Notes: generated from the letters alone by a model not told the origin. A stretch of 64,000 nt of DNA from Liolophura sinensis (GCF_032854445.1 NC_088295.1:40413385-40477384), one strand, 5' to 3'; positions 1 through 61,875 are shown, counted from the first letter of the stretch. A program made the numbers and translations.

Positions 1-565
1 CTATGGTATAACCTAGGTCCACGAACCTCTAACCCATGATGCGGCGTGTTCGCTCTGGTATAACCTAGGCCCACGAGCCTCTAATCAATGATGCAGCGTG
101 TTCGCTATAGTATAACCTAGACCCACGAACCTCTAACCAATGATGCAGCGAGTTCGCTATGGTATAACCTAGACCCACGAACCTCTAACCAATGATGCAG
201 CGAGTTCGCTATGGTATAACCTAGACCCACGAACCTCTAACCAATGATGCCGCGTGTTTGCTATGGTGTAACCTCGGCTCACGAGCCTCTAACCAATGAT
301 GCAGCATGTTCGCTATGGTATAACCTAGACCCACGAATCTCTAGCCAGTTACACTGTGTGTTCGCTATGGTATAACCTAGCCTCTAACCAATGACACCCC
401 GTGTTCGCTATGGATGACCTAGGCCCACGAGCCTCTAACCAATGACCGCGTGTTCTCTATGGTATAACCTAGACCCACGAGCCTCTAACCAATGACACCC
501 CGTTTTCGCTATGGTATAACCTATACCCACGAGCCTCTATCAATGACATCACGTCCCACGAGCCT
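1..565. repeat. 52 bp minisatellite
   Basis: About ten units of period 52 (starts at 1, 53, 105 and so on), consensus near ctatggtataacctagaccc then acgaacctctaaccaatgat and gcagcgtgttcg. Later units lose 5-20 bp. It runs off the left edge. The piece agcctctaaccaatg is shared with the linker of the SINE at 45.2 kb. Confidence 0.9.
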
Positions 566-708
566 CTAACCACTAATGTCGAAGTGGGCGTTGTTTGCTT
601 CAGGCTAGATTCACCCTGTTTTCTCCATCCATAAATCTGACCACATGCCGTAAAATTCTTACACTGTGTACAGCCTCAATCAAGTTATGTAAACTCTAAC
701 GCATATGA
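566..708. other. Spacer without recognised features
   Basis: Non-repetitive sequence between the 52 bp array and the SINE fragment; nothing recognised. Confidence 0.5.
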
Positions 709-883
709 TGCTGGCTTTCTGTCCGGCCGTACGTGGGAAGGTCAGCCGGCAACTTGTGGATGGTCGTGGGTTTTCCGCAAGCTCTTCCCGGTTTCCTCCC
801 ACCATAATCCTGGCCGCCGACGTATCAGTGAAATATTCGGCGTAAAACATCAATGAAATAAATAAATAAATAAATAAATAAAT
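709..883 (+). mobile_element. 5'-truncated tRNA-derived SINE (family 1)
   Basis: Carries the family body (ccggccgtacgtgggaaggt, gtttcctcccaccataat) and tail (gcgtaaaacatcaatgaaat then (aaat)n). The tRNA-like head is absent. Confidence 0.85.
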
Positions 884-1424
884 CTAACGCATGCCTTAGT
901 AAATTTGCTCAGGGGTTTTTCAGAATGTGGATGATAGTCAAGAAATAAGTTTGAGATTAATGTCTAAACTGTCCGTCAGGCATAGTGTGCAATATATTAC
1001 GCCTTTTTTTCTCTCGAACAGGTCTTATACATGTAACAAGAAAATAGCCTCTTTCTTAACCCCCAAAAATCTACATATATACAGAAAAATTATACAAAGG
1101 AACAAAAGCTAGCTTAACATGGTTAGAGATCAATACACAACAGGTGAAAAGTGTGTTTCTTATTAGATCATGTAGATACCGTATTCCATTTGTTATAGCA
1201 TCGACAGAGCATAAAGAGACATGCATGAGACTCAGATATCAGCTGTGTACAGACAAACACGCTTCAAGTAATTGGTCACGCAATCCATGAACACGAAGAA
1301 ATATGCACAGGTGGCATGCAGAACGATCATGTTCTACTTCGTGTAAAACTGAATGGCCTCAAAGGCGAGGTACATAGTGTTACTTTTCTCTAACATAAAC
1401 CACCGATCGGCTCCAATACTAGTA
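884..1424. other. Intergenic sequence
   Basis: AT-rich sequence with a 61-codon open frame of no recognisable character; nothing supported. Confidence 0.4.
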
Positions 1425-2012
1425 ATCTAAACACTGACAGTAATCTGGACTCTGACTAATCTGGACACCGGAAGTAAGCTGGTATTTGGTTGTAATCTAT
1501 ACACTGACAGTTTAATCGGGACACTGACAGTGATCTGGATACTGGTAATAATCTGGACACTGACATTGATCTGGACTCGGAGAGTAATCTAAACTCTGGT
1601 AATAATCAGGACACTGACAGCAATCTGGACACTGACAGTATTCTTAACACTGACTGTAATCTGGACATTTATATCGTCTCTTACAGTAATCTCGATAACG
1701 ACATAAGCCTGTTCACTGACAGTGCAATGGAAACGGATAATAATCTAAACACTGATCTGGACACTGAAGATAATCTGGATTCTAACAGCAATCTGGACAC
1801 TGACAGTAATCTTGAGACTGGCAGCAATCAGGACAATAATAGTAATGTAAATAGTGACTGTAATCTGGACACTGATACCGGTGCCGCTATCGTCTCTTAC
1901 ATCTCCATAATGACACTAACCTGTTTACTGGTAGTACTCTCGACACTGACAGCACTCTGGACACTGACGGTAATCCTGACACTGACAGTACTCTGGACAC
2001 TGACAATACTTG
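1425..2012. repeat. Degenerate 18 bp minisatellite
   Basis: Imperfect copies of taatctggacactgacag occur throughout, with point changes and short gaps. An open frame of 99 codons at 1727-2026 is a product of the repeat (Asn/Asp/Thr-rich) and is not considered a gene. Confidence 0.85.
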
Positions 2013-2284
2013 TGCTAGTTTCTTGAAGGGCTTACTTGGTTTCCGCTGTAAAATTTCATCAGTCATGTGAAACTAGGTCGATGGGTTACTTTATTTATCC
2101 CATTTGTAACCGAGTTAAAAATTGTTTTACAGGGAAGGAACTATTGAAGTTGTTTGACACCTACAAATCTACATTTTTGGATGCTCATGTAAACTTTCCT
2201 GTTTTTTTTTTCTATGATCTTCCATGTGTCTAAAATAGAAATCCATGACATAAATTTTAAATGAACTTTTACATAGGAATAAAC

Positions 2285-2552
2285 GGGGTCTCCGTGGATA
2301 GGTTGGTTAGCGCGCTAGCGCAGCATGATGACCCAAGAGCCTCTCACCAATGCGGTTGATATGAGTTCAAGTCCAGCTCATGCTGGTTTCATCTTCGAGC
2401 GTACGCAGGAAAGTTGACAGCAACCTGCGGATGGTCGTGGGTTTCCCCGGGACTTGCCCAGTTTCCTCCCACCATAATAATGGCCGCCGTTGTATAAGTG
2501 GAATATTCTTGAGTATGGCGTAAAACACCAATCAAATAAATAAATAAACAAC
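2285..2552 (+). mobile_element. Nearly full-length tRNA-derived SINE (family 1)
   Basis: Head gggtctccgtggataggttg and ggttagcgcgctagcgcagc, a box B-like gagttcaagtcc, then the body and the tail taaaacaccaatcaaataaa. Comparison with the 14.57 kb copy shows the box A region is disturbed here. Confidence 0.88.
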
Positions 2553-2619
2553 ATTGCAATAAACAATGTATCATAAAATCCTCATCCATCAAAAGACATC
2601 CTTGGGATTCTGATAGTAG

Positions 2620-2883
2620 CTAGAGCACATTTGGCACAGTCTGTAGGAAATTCTTTTTTTGCTGAAAGTTTTGAATCTGTAGCAGGTGTTCAAAAACTGA
2701 CAAAGGCCTTTTATCTGAAGCTAAGAGCTTCTTCTCTTCTTCAGCCGGCATGGTCCCAATAAGTAAGATACAGCTTGCACACCAGGCTAATGGAAATATA
2801 ATATTAAATACAACAAAAACCAACCAGGTGTTGAATGTCTCCTTGAATGCCATTGTTTTAATGTCAACTACAGCTATATACAT
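2620..2883 (-). CDS. Unrecognised 87-residue ORF with one membrane segment
   Basis: An open frame with a strongly hydrophobic stretch (WLVFVVFNIIFPLAWCASCI) at about residues 20-40, followed by a charged region (PAEEEKKLLASDKRP) and an amphipathic tail ending TVPNVL. An inner ATG at residue 12 would place the membrane segment near the N-terminus, as in small integral membrane proteins. It lies 3.3 kb downstream of the Rab37 stop on the same strand and may fall in its 3' UTR or be a separate gene or terminal exon. Composition looks more protein-like than neighbouring ORFs, but no family was recognised. Confidence 0.25.
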   Translation of the reverse strand: MYIAVVDIKTMAFKETFNTWLVFVVFNIIFPLAWCASCILLIGTMPAEEEKKLLASDKRPLSVFEHLLQIQNFQQKKNFLQTVPNVL

Positions 2884-3908
2884 CTGTCATTTTTTACATA
2901 CTCTTTAGGTATATTGCACGGAGATACTGTTTTCTGTACAACGTTTCACACAAAGTGTACAGACATTGTGTATATTCTATATGTACATACACTTTTAAAA
3001 GTTACATCGTAAACTTAATTTTCAACAAAGAAACATTCTTATCTCTAAAACACACCCCTTTGAAATGTTTTATAAATTTATTCTAAACCAATATTAAACA
3101 GAAACCTTTTCAACAAACACTAGGCAATATACATTGGTGACATCTTGACACAAAATAAGAAGGAATAAATTACAATAAATAAAGAGATTATGCAATGTTC
3201 GGTAATTTCTATATATTATGACAACCCTTCCCTCTAGCAACAAAATGGAATGGCCTTGGCAATGTACAGGTTCAATAAAACAACAATCATGTAAAGCATT
3301 ATATATATGGTAAAGAATTCAATTTCAGTAAAATAAAACATATGTGAATGAAAGGTGACACAAACGCTATGTTTCTTCTCATTTGCAAGCTTACATACAA
3401 GTGGGCCTACTGAAATGCATTCCATAAGCTCCGCTCCACACCATTTTCAATTTCCAATCTTCGACGTACACCAGATGTGTATTTTGTGCTAATCATAACA
3501 AGTGTATAATACGGATGCAAACCTTCTGTTTCAAACACTAACACACTAAAAATTCAGATCTTTGCACCAGCTGTAAAGTTTGACTTAGGCCTAAATGGAG
3601 ATATCTACAGGTAAATTACAGTCTTGAAAATATATTTCCACACTAATGAGAACCATTCTATCCAACAAGGTCTACTTGCCTGATGTCTGATTTTCATTTT
3701 GTCTCGTTTTTAATGATAAAGCAATCAGGTTGTATATTAACATGTTGTGTAATCAACCAAATATGACAGGCAAAGCCATGTGTTTCACTCCTACCTTCTT
3801 AAAAGTTAATACAAAACTAAATGTTTCCATTTTGTCTTAACCCCACTTTCTTTTATGTGGTATAATTGAAAACAACTTTGTACCTTTCAGACAAATATAT
3901 AAACTACA

Positions 3909-4073
3909 GGGACCACTTTCACAATACTTCCTAGGTCACATTTCTCGTAACTTTTTTTCGTAACTGATGTTGTTTACATGTATGTTTTGGTGCAATAAGG
4001 CAACGTTATTTACAAGAAAAGTTATGAAAAACTGATTTACAAAGTTTTGTGACAGTGGCCCCTAAACTCTGAT
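3909..4073. mobile_element. Palindromic short element, diverged
   Basis: Begins gggaccactttcacaatact and ends acaaagttttgtgacagtgg followed by cccc: imperfect inverted ends, with paired inner segments such as cgtaact and gttatg. It resembles the elements at 6.89 kb and 22.97 kb in its ends (GGGCCC...TTTCAC). Confidence 0.55.
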
Positions 4074-5093
4074 GTATATATGATCACAAGAACATCTGTG
4101 GCAAAACAACATACATTAATCTTTCCTCACAATTTGGACCATAAACAGAAAAGACAACAGCCTGATTTAAATATCGAGAAAACAAAACCTTGATTTATGA
4201 GTTTATATACTGAGTTTATACCACACACGAAACATGCTTATGATGAGTGAATAATGAAAATCATCTCTGTAGGGGACTGATTTCAAACCTAACACCAAAC
4301 TGAATTCACCACTTACAATTCAGCACAAGTGGGCCAGGACATCTATACATTCCATATTTTTACCCGTCTAATCGGTAAATCAAAATATTTGAGCCTAACT
4401 AGTCAGTGTTCATTTACCCCCCCCCCCCACCCCTGTGACCCTCAGAATACACATATATAGAAGTTAGATTGTTTTGACATTCAAAGACATCACCATGTGT
4501 TATGTATACATATTTAGCATCAGACAGATCTTCACAAAAAGTAAAATTTGGGAATAGAGTTTGTGACAAAATATAGGCAATTTATGAAATAATATTAAAA
4601 GTACAGTAAAATACAACGTTTATGAAAGGTACAAGAGACAAGTATAGCAATGCACTATTACATAACATCTTGAACACAAAAAAGTGGTTTTGACATAAAA
4701 TGTTTCATTCCATTAAATCTGCTGGCAAAGGGCTAGAATTCCCCAGAGGCAAATATTCCATGCAAATGGAATATATTATATATCACTTCAGTCCTTAATC
4801 TATATTGATTTTATAAAGATCGACAGAATGGAGAAAGGCAGTGTCATGACAATAGGAAACGTGTCAATATTCCATCACCAGTGGTGGAACTGGGCTCATA
4901 AAAAACACTCCTATACATAAACAGGTCCATGTGGCCAAGGATGTTGTTGTTAACAAAGAATCAATCAGATGGACTATATATCTATATTTAAACTTTTCTC
5001 TTTAAATTCATATCTGTTTACAACATGGGAGTTTTGAGTTTGCACTCTTTCACAATGAAGGAGAAAAATGTTCTACTGTACCATGTGGCCTGT

Positions 5094-5341
5094 CAGAAAT
5101 GTTAGGTAACTATTTCTGATTACATTTTATTTACTATAATATGAGCCCTTGCAAAAAGTTTCACAAAAAGTTGTTTAGAATACAAGAACTATGGAAAAAA
5201 TTGAGTTGCTTAACGTTTTGTGAATGTGAAGTTAAGAAGTTCCTGAAGAATGGCCTTTGTGTATGGCCTGTCATTTGTGTATTCGACAAGACAGCTGATT
5301 GGTTAATTATTGTGAACAAAAGTTGCCTAACATTTTTGACA
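5094..5341. mobile_element. MITE-like element with 19 bp inverted ends
   Basis: Left end gtcagaaatgttaggtaac and right end gttgcctaacatttttgac are inverted with 17/19 matches. A related right-hand part recurs at about 57808-57900. Family unknown. Confidence 0.55.
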
Positions 5342-6156
5342 AGTTACAGAAGGACTATTTTAACCCGTTGTGACACAAGAGATCGAACTCGCAGCTCCCC
5401 TATTATGCTTGTCTACAACTTATAAAATTAAAGACTGTCTTGTGAGTAAAATTACCTTTTGGGAATGTTTTCACATACGAATCCATGAAATTTGTCTGAC
5501 ATATTCCTGGCAGGTTTTGTCAGGACAATCCCTGTGACCAAATACCCATGTGGAATAAAAAAGAAACAATTTGTCCTACAACTATCCTTGGCAAGTTACT
5601 GGGATCTCATGTACAAATTCCAAATCCTGACAGACAAATTGGGAGTGTACATGGCAATTTGGGATTTTGAATGGCATTGTATCCTGTGAACCTATGTCCT
5701 GTCTTGTATGAAATTCTGGTTTCTGTGAGTAAGAGATGTTAAACTATAAAATGAACCACCAAATTCTGGGGTATCGTTTCTAGCTCTTCTAGCATCCACA
5801 TTCAAAGTAGGCAAATCCAACTAGTTGTGTGTCCATTACACACTCTAGTCTAAAAATCTGGCAAACTTTGATGATCTGATACTCTTGACACACTAAAATG
5901 AGTGCTACTGAACTCAGGGCATCCATGGCTTACATTTCAGGGGACTTGTGGCAAAATGCAGCAAAGTAAATCTGCTACATGTATATCAGCTTACAGCTAA
6001 ATGTTAAATGCAATGGCAAAATAATGACTGGGCATTGAGAGTAACGGACAAGGACATTCAGGTATGTCCCCTGGTTTCCACAACTGAGTCTTTGTACATG
6101 TAAAAATAATTTAATTCAGGAAAATTTGTATAGGATCTTTTCCTTCTCAGTCTTGA

Positions 6157-55508
<49,352 letters not shown>

Positions 55509-56604
55509 GAAGCCCGCAGGTTGACCATTTTGCACAAGGCGGAGCCCGCAATCCGCGTCTCCCATGATGACCAAAAACTTGACTCCCTTCCAGCTGGGAA
55601 TTATGCACAAGAGTTCCGCTAAAACGAGCTCTCGGAGCAGGCACAGGGACTATCTGAGGAAACACATAAGCACTGGCTCCACTGTGTAGATTCGACTACA
55701 AAACAGGTGCCCATGAATCGATACGAACCTCTCCAGCAGAATACAAACTCGCTTCGATATGCCTTGGGCATGAACGGTCCTACACATAGAAAGCACCGCA
55801 GTTGAGGACGAGAAATTGGATACGGAGTCACAGAGAGGGCAATGTACGAGGATAGCTCAGGCTGTTCTCTCCAATTTAATACCCCCGACAACAGCGATGT
55901 ACCGAGCAAATGGTAATTCTATAAACTTCACCAAATCCCACCAAAGGACGAGCTGATTCAAGACTGGGTACATCCGAGACGATGAGTATATATGTGCACA
56001 GCAAAATAAGAGTGACCTCCAAAACGTATTTGTGAAGCCATGTATCTCCGAAGCAAGCACCTAGAACCTGAACATGTTTTGTCAGAAGGACATCGGTATA
56101 GCCGTTTCTCAAATCCCTTTGTACAGGTCACTGAACATCAGCACAAACATTCTTAGGACAAATTCTAGAACATTCAATGAACGTAAGCTTTAGCCAAAGC
56201 GTCGCAGACATCGATCGGTACCAGATGATATCGACATCGGGCTCCCTTTTTGGTTCTATAATGGGTTCTTAATAAGAGGTTTATTCCCTAGTCTTATCTT
56301 GTCATATTCAAATATTTCCTCTAGTAACTTCCTGTAATTTGTACAACGATCATCCCCCACCCAGCTGGGCAATCGCTCCACCCACGACCAACTTATTACC
56401 AAGGCGTGCCCGACCGTTGCGGCTAAAGCCAAACTCACGCTTCCATGGGCATTAAGGTATCGCCTGACGCAGAGACATTACCAATCGATGCGGATCAATT
56501 TGAAAGACTGTGAGGCTCGGTCCGACAGACTGATTGATGCACACATTGCACGGGCGCAGATATAACGCAAGCCCCGTCTCCTTGGATATCTGGTAATTGC
56601 CCAA

Positions 56605-56612
56605 TGACGTCA
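56605..56612. promoter_or_regulatory. Full palindromic CRE (TGACGTCA) upstream of exon 1a
   Basis: A perfect 8 bp cAMP response element half-overlapped by a CCAAT pentamer at 56600-56604. It lies about 1.1 kb upstream of the exon 1a ATG in gene orientation. It could belong to the distal promoter or be chance; no TATA box or start site could be fixed. Confidence 0.25.
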
Positions 56613-56989
56613 CTGGTCAAACCTCCATGCTTGTATACATATTCCTGTATATTTGAGCATATTTGCTGTTGGAAGCGTGAGTGTATGGTACCGTACCACT
56701 GTGCTCATTCAGCCAGACAGATTGCTGCCAGCGGATTGATTTTGTACCAAAGTGCTGTTTGCTCCTCTCCAACTGGGAAACCTAACCATTAAGTCTATGG
56801 ACGCCCCACAACAGGCTCATCACCTCCAGTGTATATCTAAGAAGGGTTATTTTTAGAGCTAGTCGTTCCAAGATTACATCAGGAGTTAGCGGAATAGCAC
56901 ATCTGCTACCATTACCTACAGCCTATGTACGCCATTCCTGAAGAACCTTACAAATTTTGAATGTATACAATGGGCGATGTGTTATGTTA

Positions 56990-57076
56990 ACATGGAGAGA
57001 AAAACTAGAACAGCGACGACAGTGTGATATAGCTGGCAAATGGCCACACGTAAGCCATGAAACCCGGCCTTGTGTT
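56990..57076 (+). repeat. Dispersed repeat family R3, copy at 57.0 kb
   Basis: Contains agcgacgacagtgtgatata, gctggcaaatggccacacgt and gaaacccggcc; the best match to the minus-strand copy at 58.46 kb. Confidence 0.7.
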
Positions 57077-57807
57077 AAATTACTTCATTGGCAGAGTAAT
57101 GGTCAGATTGTGGTATGTTGCAAAACAGAACGTTTCCTCCATCTGTGGTCGTTCAGGACTGCAATGTGACAAGTGTTTCAATGTATATTGCTAGAAGCGG
57201 TAACATTACCCTGAATCACGGTAATTGCCAATTTTATGACCATCTACGAACCATTACACTCTCGGTGATGTTCTGGATTTACTAGCTATGCTATAGTCTT
57301 GTATTCACACGGATCAGTATGTCGATAGCCATTAGTGGGCTTAACTAGATATAAGTACATTTGGATTCGATCGACTGGCTATAAATATGTTCTTGATGCT
57401 TAATTTTAAGTCCGACCTTATATATTCATATACAATTCGTAAACCACTCGGCTATCTTCAAAGTCGATAATTTAGTTGTATCTAGTAACTTCAAACTACA
57501 ATTAGTTTACCTATTATGTGGTTTGAAGTTACAAGTTACAAGTTGAACTTGTAACTTCTAGCTAAAGGTCTCTAATATCAACATCCATTTCTCAAAACAA
57601 CCTTAAAGTGAACATAAAGTCGGTCACTAAAGCTGAATCAATCAATAAAGTAGTATTCCAGAAATGTTCGGAAAATATTTTTAAAGTTTTACGCCGCTTA
57701 TCTAGACATATTCCCGAGGCACATCACCTCTGCAGGTTCTCCATTTTCTCCATCGTTCGTTAAACTTTTTTCGGACGTCTGTGGTGTAATATATGTGTTC
57801 TATAATA

Positions 57808-57900
57808 GTTACCTAACATTTTTGACTGGTGACATGATACAGTCGGGCTTTATCTACCTTGAGCCATAATAGAGTTTAAACTCGAAACTCCCCTATTCGT
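57808..57900 (+). repeat. Fragment related to the 5.1 kb MITE-like element
   Basis: Contains gttacctaacatttttgact and, later, actcgaaactcccctatt, paralleling gttgcctaacatttttgaca and actcgcagctcccctatt at 5323-5404. Confidence 0.5.
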
Positions 57901-58304
57901 ATAACACTATCTCCCAGGCTGTTTGGGCTGTTCGCTCATACCGTGAATGTGATGTCAAGCAGTAGCAATTACTGTCGTAAGCACTAGAGACAAAATTTTG
58001 GGTTGCTTGGAAATAAGGAATTAAATGCGCGATAAAGCATCTGTATTTGCGTTTGTATGTTTTTGTTTGTTGTTTTTTTTATTTTTTAAGCGTAATGTAA
58101 TACGCTTAGTAAATGGGATTACAATGTGGCATTTTGGGTAACTCCAGACCAGCCACGTCAAATTGCTATCACTGCATTTCATTACGTAATTCTATCTTGC
58201 ATGCATGATGCAGGGATGTATAAGTTGCTAGTTTTGAAGCATTTACATAAACAGTTAGTAGGTGAATTGACATGATATAGGACTAGTGTATATACAGTAT
58301 GTAG

Positions 58305-58530
58305 AGTAAAACCAGAAAAGAGACGAGAGTTTGACAACTGGAAAAGAAGTCACATGTAACCGGTGAATTCCGGTGACTTGTTAGAATTTTTCTAATCGTC
58401 CGTGTAAATGCTTGGATGATAGCAAATTAGACTCCCCTACCATCAAAGCTTAAAATGAGGCCGGATTTCACCAATTATTATGTGACCATTTGCCAACTAT
58501 CACACTGTCGTTGCTGCTTTCGAAACTCTC
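58305..58530. repeat. Two inverted copies of repeat family R3
   Basis: Plus copy at 58305-58376 (gtaaaaccagaaaagagacg, gtcacatgtaaccggtgaat) and minus copy at 58458-58530, whose reverse complement reads acgacagtgtgatagttggc then aaatggtcacataa. Opposite orientation about 80 bp apart. Confidence 0.65.
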
Positions 58531-58944
58531 CATATTTTTTTATATTACCCGAGCAATCGGTCGGACTGTCATACTGACATTCCTGCATTTCCAAAGCCCA
58601 TCTGGTAAGTCTAGAAATCAGATGTTTGTACTTACAGAGGTAGACAAGCACGGGATTTGTAGTCCGCGACGAGAGGAAACTGGCGTCCAATACAGAAAAG
58701 GCCTGAAGACTCTACAAGCCCACATGATCACAGGATAGTTGAGTTCTGCGTTATTAAGGACCTTTGAATCTATTGGCGTGGGAAGAGACATTCAAATACT
58801 AGCAGTCAACCGTGATTGACGTTCTGGGTTAATAATCACAAAACCGATTTCACCAAACAACGTTCCACACAAACAAACAATGAACTTACAACGTATGTAT
58901 AAAAAAAGTTAGAAAGACAAAAAGGAGGAGAAATTCATATATGA

Positions 58945-59139
58945 AGAGAAGCTGTTGTCTATGTTGACAGAAAGAAGCAATTCGGTATCCAAATCAGAGG
59001 CATGTGATTTCACACGCTCAGCGCCATTCTGTATTTGTGAAATTACAACCCCAACAGCTTTTAATGTTGTGTCAGTATGAAGTTGAAACGGGCGATTGAA
59101 TTCCGGGAGTGCCAAGTTCATAAGGGTTTCTACAACATG
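58945..59139 (-). pseudogene. Decayed Ty3/gypsy reverse transcriptase-RNase H fragment
   Basis: The frame reads LALPEFNRPFQLHTD, then VGVVISQIQNGAERV and a degraded continuation with TELLLSV. This matches the RT/RNase H junction of Ty3/gypsy elements (LALPDF..PF.L.TDAS...GAVL.Q). The usual TDAS is TDTT and the frame ends soon after; no LTRs, integrase or gag were found nearby. A relic too short to be active. Confidence 0.75.
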
Positions 59140-59824
59140 GCAACTTGGAGTGAAGCGCCAGTGCCATATCTCCAATGCTGAACTTCATCATCTTGGCTTT
59201 CAAAACCAGAATTTTTGCATGGTAACTATGTCCTGTATCATTTTGTCTATATATATATATACAGTGGTAGACTTTATGTTCACTTTTTAAATAAACACCA
59301 GTTTGCAAAGATATATTCAAAAAAGTTACCATATAAAAAGTAAATAAAACGTAAGAGTGAAGTTTTCAATAATGAAGGGAAGACGGTCGATATTCTAGGC
59401 ATGATATTCAATTCAAAAATGTCAAACTCGTTGTCCATGAAAAATTGCTGTCGTGCACTGATTGCTAAACTATTCACAAACGAACCATACTGGGGTATGG
59501 ACATGAATGTTTATACAGCCCAAGCTTCGTCAAATCTAAAATAAATCAAATAAAACAAATTACAAATAAATTGCGTACACCACAGAGTGTTTGCAGACAA
59601 GAACCAGCCTGGCATATGTGACCAGATCCCAATTTTTATTTTACCCTCTAGCCTTCCGGTGTTTTTATAAACGATGCATCTTTGTATTGACTGCGATGAC
59701 GGTTAATTGGTTGATTGGATTTTTCTTCGCTTGATTCATGAATACTTATACTACAGATGTTAGGTAACTAATCAACCCTCCATACCTTTCCATCATAACG
59801 TATTTTACGTCAAGACGTAGTTAC

Positions 59825-59992
59825 ATTGTAATGAAAGACTTACAGCATAGAGGGCAAAATCAGTGTGATAATTACAAATAATCGGTGAAACAGAGCTGCC
59901 TGTCCGTTTACCTCAGGTAGGGTTTTATTCTAACGGTTCATATATTTGAACTTAAATAGTATCAACTTAGACGCTCCCTAGCACCATGACTT
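59825..59992 (+). repeat. Dispersed repeat family R3, copy at 59.8 kb
   Basis: Contains gacttacagcatagagggca, a shortened core and an extended end cagg-tagggttttattctaac, gttcatatatttgaacttaa, which is found inverted at 62402-62460. Confidence 0.65.
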
Positions 59993-61009
59993 AAGCAGAA
60001 TATGGTCAAATAATGTGGGGATGTTATTTGAAATGTATTGACTGGCCTATCATTAGAAACTTTCCTTCCCGGCCCGAATATACAAGGGAAATAAACCTGT
60101 GCTTAATGAAACACGATGAAATGACGTGCTTTACAGGTTATGTTTGACTAGATCCTATCAGTGCTCTTGTGTAGTTTATCTTGAACTTGATATACGTTTA
60201 CCTTCTTGCTGATGCATGTATAATGATGTGGTCGTCATCTGTGAATAACGAAAGATATCAACCTTTATGGGATTTGAAGAGACCACAGATAATCCGGGTG
60301 GAATTTCATCTGTGCTGAAATGACAGTGCTCACTTGTGTTACAGCTTTCATGCAAAAGAAAAAACGATCACAAATTTCACAAGATCGTGAATTATCCTGT
60401 CTCAGACATGTACATAGGCAATTACATGGTATTGTCCATGGTATTACTTAACTCACTGTTGTGAGATCGCGTGGATAGTGTGATCGTCCTGCTCTATTTC
60501 GTTAAATCAGACACAATGCGATTGGGAAAGGGCACTCCACCGGAATGGCCTCCGCTTTGTGTAAACCCATCTTCTTCTTGTTAGGAATATTAGGCGTAAG
60601 TTAAGGATCTCAGGGGCATAGTAGGGTAATTTCATCTAATTTCATCTTCCAACAACATTGATCTAACTTGTGTTCTTGAATCGTTGACGATGGTTACAAA
60701 CTGAGGTTTCCGGCTACCACCATGGAGCACCCTATGATGGTTGGCAGGTACTGTAGTATCCAAATGTCCAAATTTATCATAGTTCAAGTTCGGCTAAAGA
60801 AACACGGATACATGCAATCAATCAATCAAACAATCAACCAATCAATTCATCCATCAATTAAAATGCATGTTTATTAACTGCATCTTCAAAAAATTGTGTT
60901 ATCCACGCCAATAGCAGCAAACCTCATCCCAGAACATTGACATATTCGCAGTTAGATCGAAAGTTTATTCATTTATAAGGGCGAGAGTCAGAATTCATAC
61001 GTCAACCAA

Positions 61010-61216
61010 ATGTCAACCGAAATAGACGTTCGGTGTCAGTTTCCAATACAACGCTCAACACAAACCATCAAAGAACTAAGAAAGTATATATTAAGAGATG
61101 AAATTTGGGCGGATTTGTGCAAAGAGAAACAGTCAACAGTTTTTAATGCAACCGGTATGTTCGAGGCAAATGAAGTAAATCAGTATCTGAATCGTGTACC
61201 ATCCTACAGTATGTAA
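61010..61216 (+). other. Unrecognised 68-codon ORF, 5' copy of a decayed tandem duplication
   Basis: The frame begins MSTEIDVRCQFPIQRSTQTI and continues KELRKYILRDEIW. A diverged copy without an open frame lies at about 61435-61600 (caaaacgacgtataacacaa, gaagaactaaggaagtgtaa, gagaaaaagtcagcagtttt). It could be the remnant of a coding exon or of a repeat; no family was recognised. Confidence 0.3.
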
Positions 61217-61675
61217 GTTGGCAATAATCAGATCATGTGTCTGAGTTGAGCTTGGATTGCAAAGGTTCAAAGTGGCCATGTAATACAAAACAGTGAAAGT
61301 GGAATTAGATACAATTCGTTCCTATTAATGCTCTCAAGAGAACTGTACCCATTGTAAAATTTAAGAAACCTACGATGACGGCTTTTGAATATCCTTAGAC
61401 ATTCTTATTCCAGCCCCAACCAAGATGGACTTTCCAGGTCAATAATCTCACGGCCAATTCCCAAAACGACGTATAACACAATCTACGGAAGAACTAAGGA
61501 AGTGTAAAAAGTACAAAATTAGGACGGCATCATGCAATAGCAAAGAGAAAAAGTCAGCAGTTTTTACCGATGGTATAGAGAAACGCAAGATATGATCAAG
61601 GCCATTGAGTGATATCGGGATTCAAATCGTATACCACGTCAGCAATAAAGTATATATCTCAGCAGTGCTTTGATT

Positions 61676-61875
61676 GCAACTGTTTACATATCCAACGGTT
61701 TACATATCCAACTGTTTACATATCCAACGGTTTACATATCCAACTGTTTACATATCCAACGGTTTACATATCCAACTGTTTACATATCCAACGGTTTACA
61801 TATCCAACTGTTTACATATCCAACGGTTTACATATCCAACTGTTTACATATCCAACGGTTTACATATCCAACTTG
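61676..61875. repeat. 18 bp tandem array (36 bp dimer)
   Basis: Eleven head-to-tail units of tttacatatccaacggt alternating with tttacatatccaactg. Each frame reads through (YPTVYISN, LHIQRF), which explains the three overlapping ORFs. Confidence 0.95.

Larger units (their letters stand above)
2884..6156. other. 3' flank or 3' UTR of Rab37
   Basis: AT-rich sequence downstream of the stop. It contains two short inverted-repeat elements (listed separately) and a C13 run near 4418-4430. The real 3' end was not determined. Confidence 0.4.
55509..58300. other. Upstream flank of Rab37
   Basis: Should contain the distal promoter and 5' UTR of exon 1a. Several overlapping minus-strand open frames (55450-56112) were read and show no domain. 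An R3 repeat lies at 57.0 kb and a MITE-related fragment at 57.8 kb. Confidence 0.4.

Noticed and set aside
1727-2026. 99-codon Asn/Asp/Thr-rich ORF resembling a low-complexity protein with a hydrophobic end
   Set aside because: It is the translation of the 18 bp minisatellite; the hydrophobic end is the same repeat after a frame change.
59280-59504. ORF next to the Ty3/gypsy fragment, considered as more of the element
   Set aside because: No reverse transcriptase or integrase motif could be read in it.
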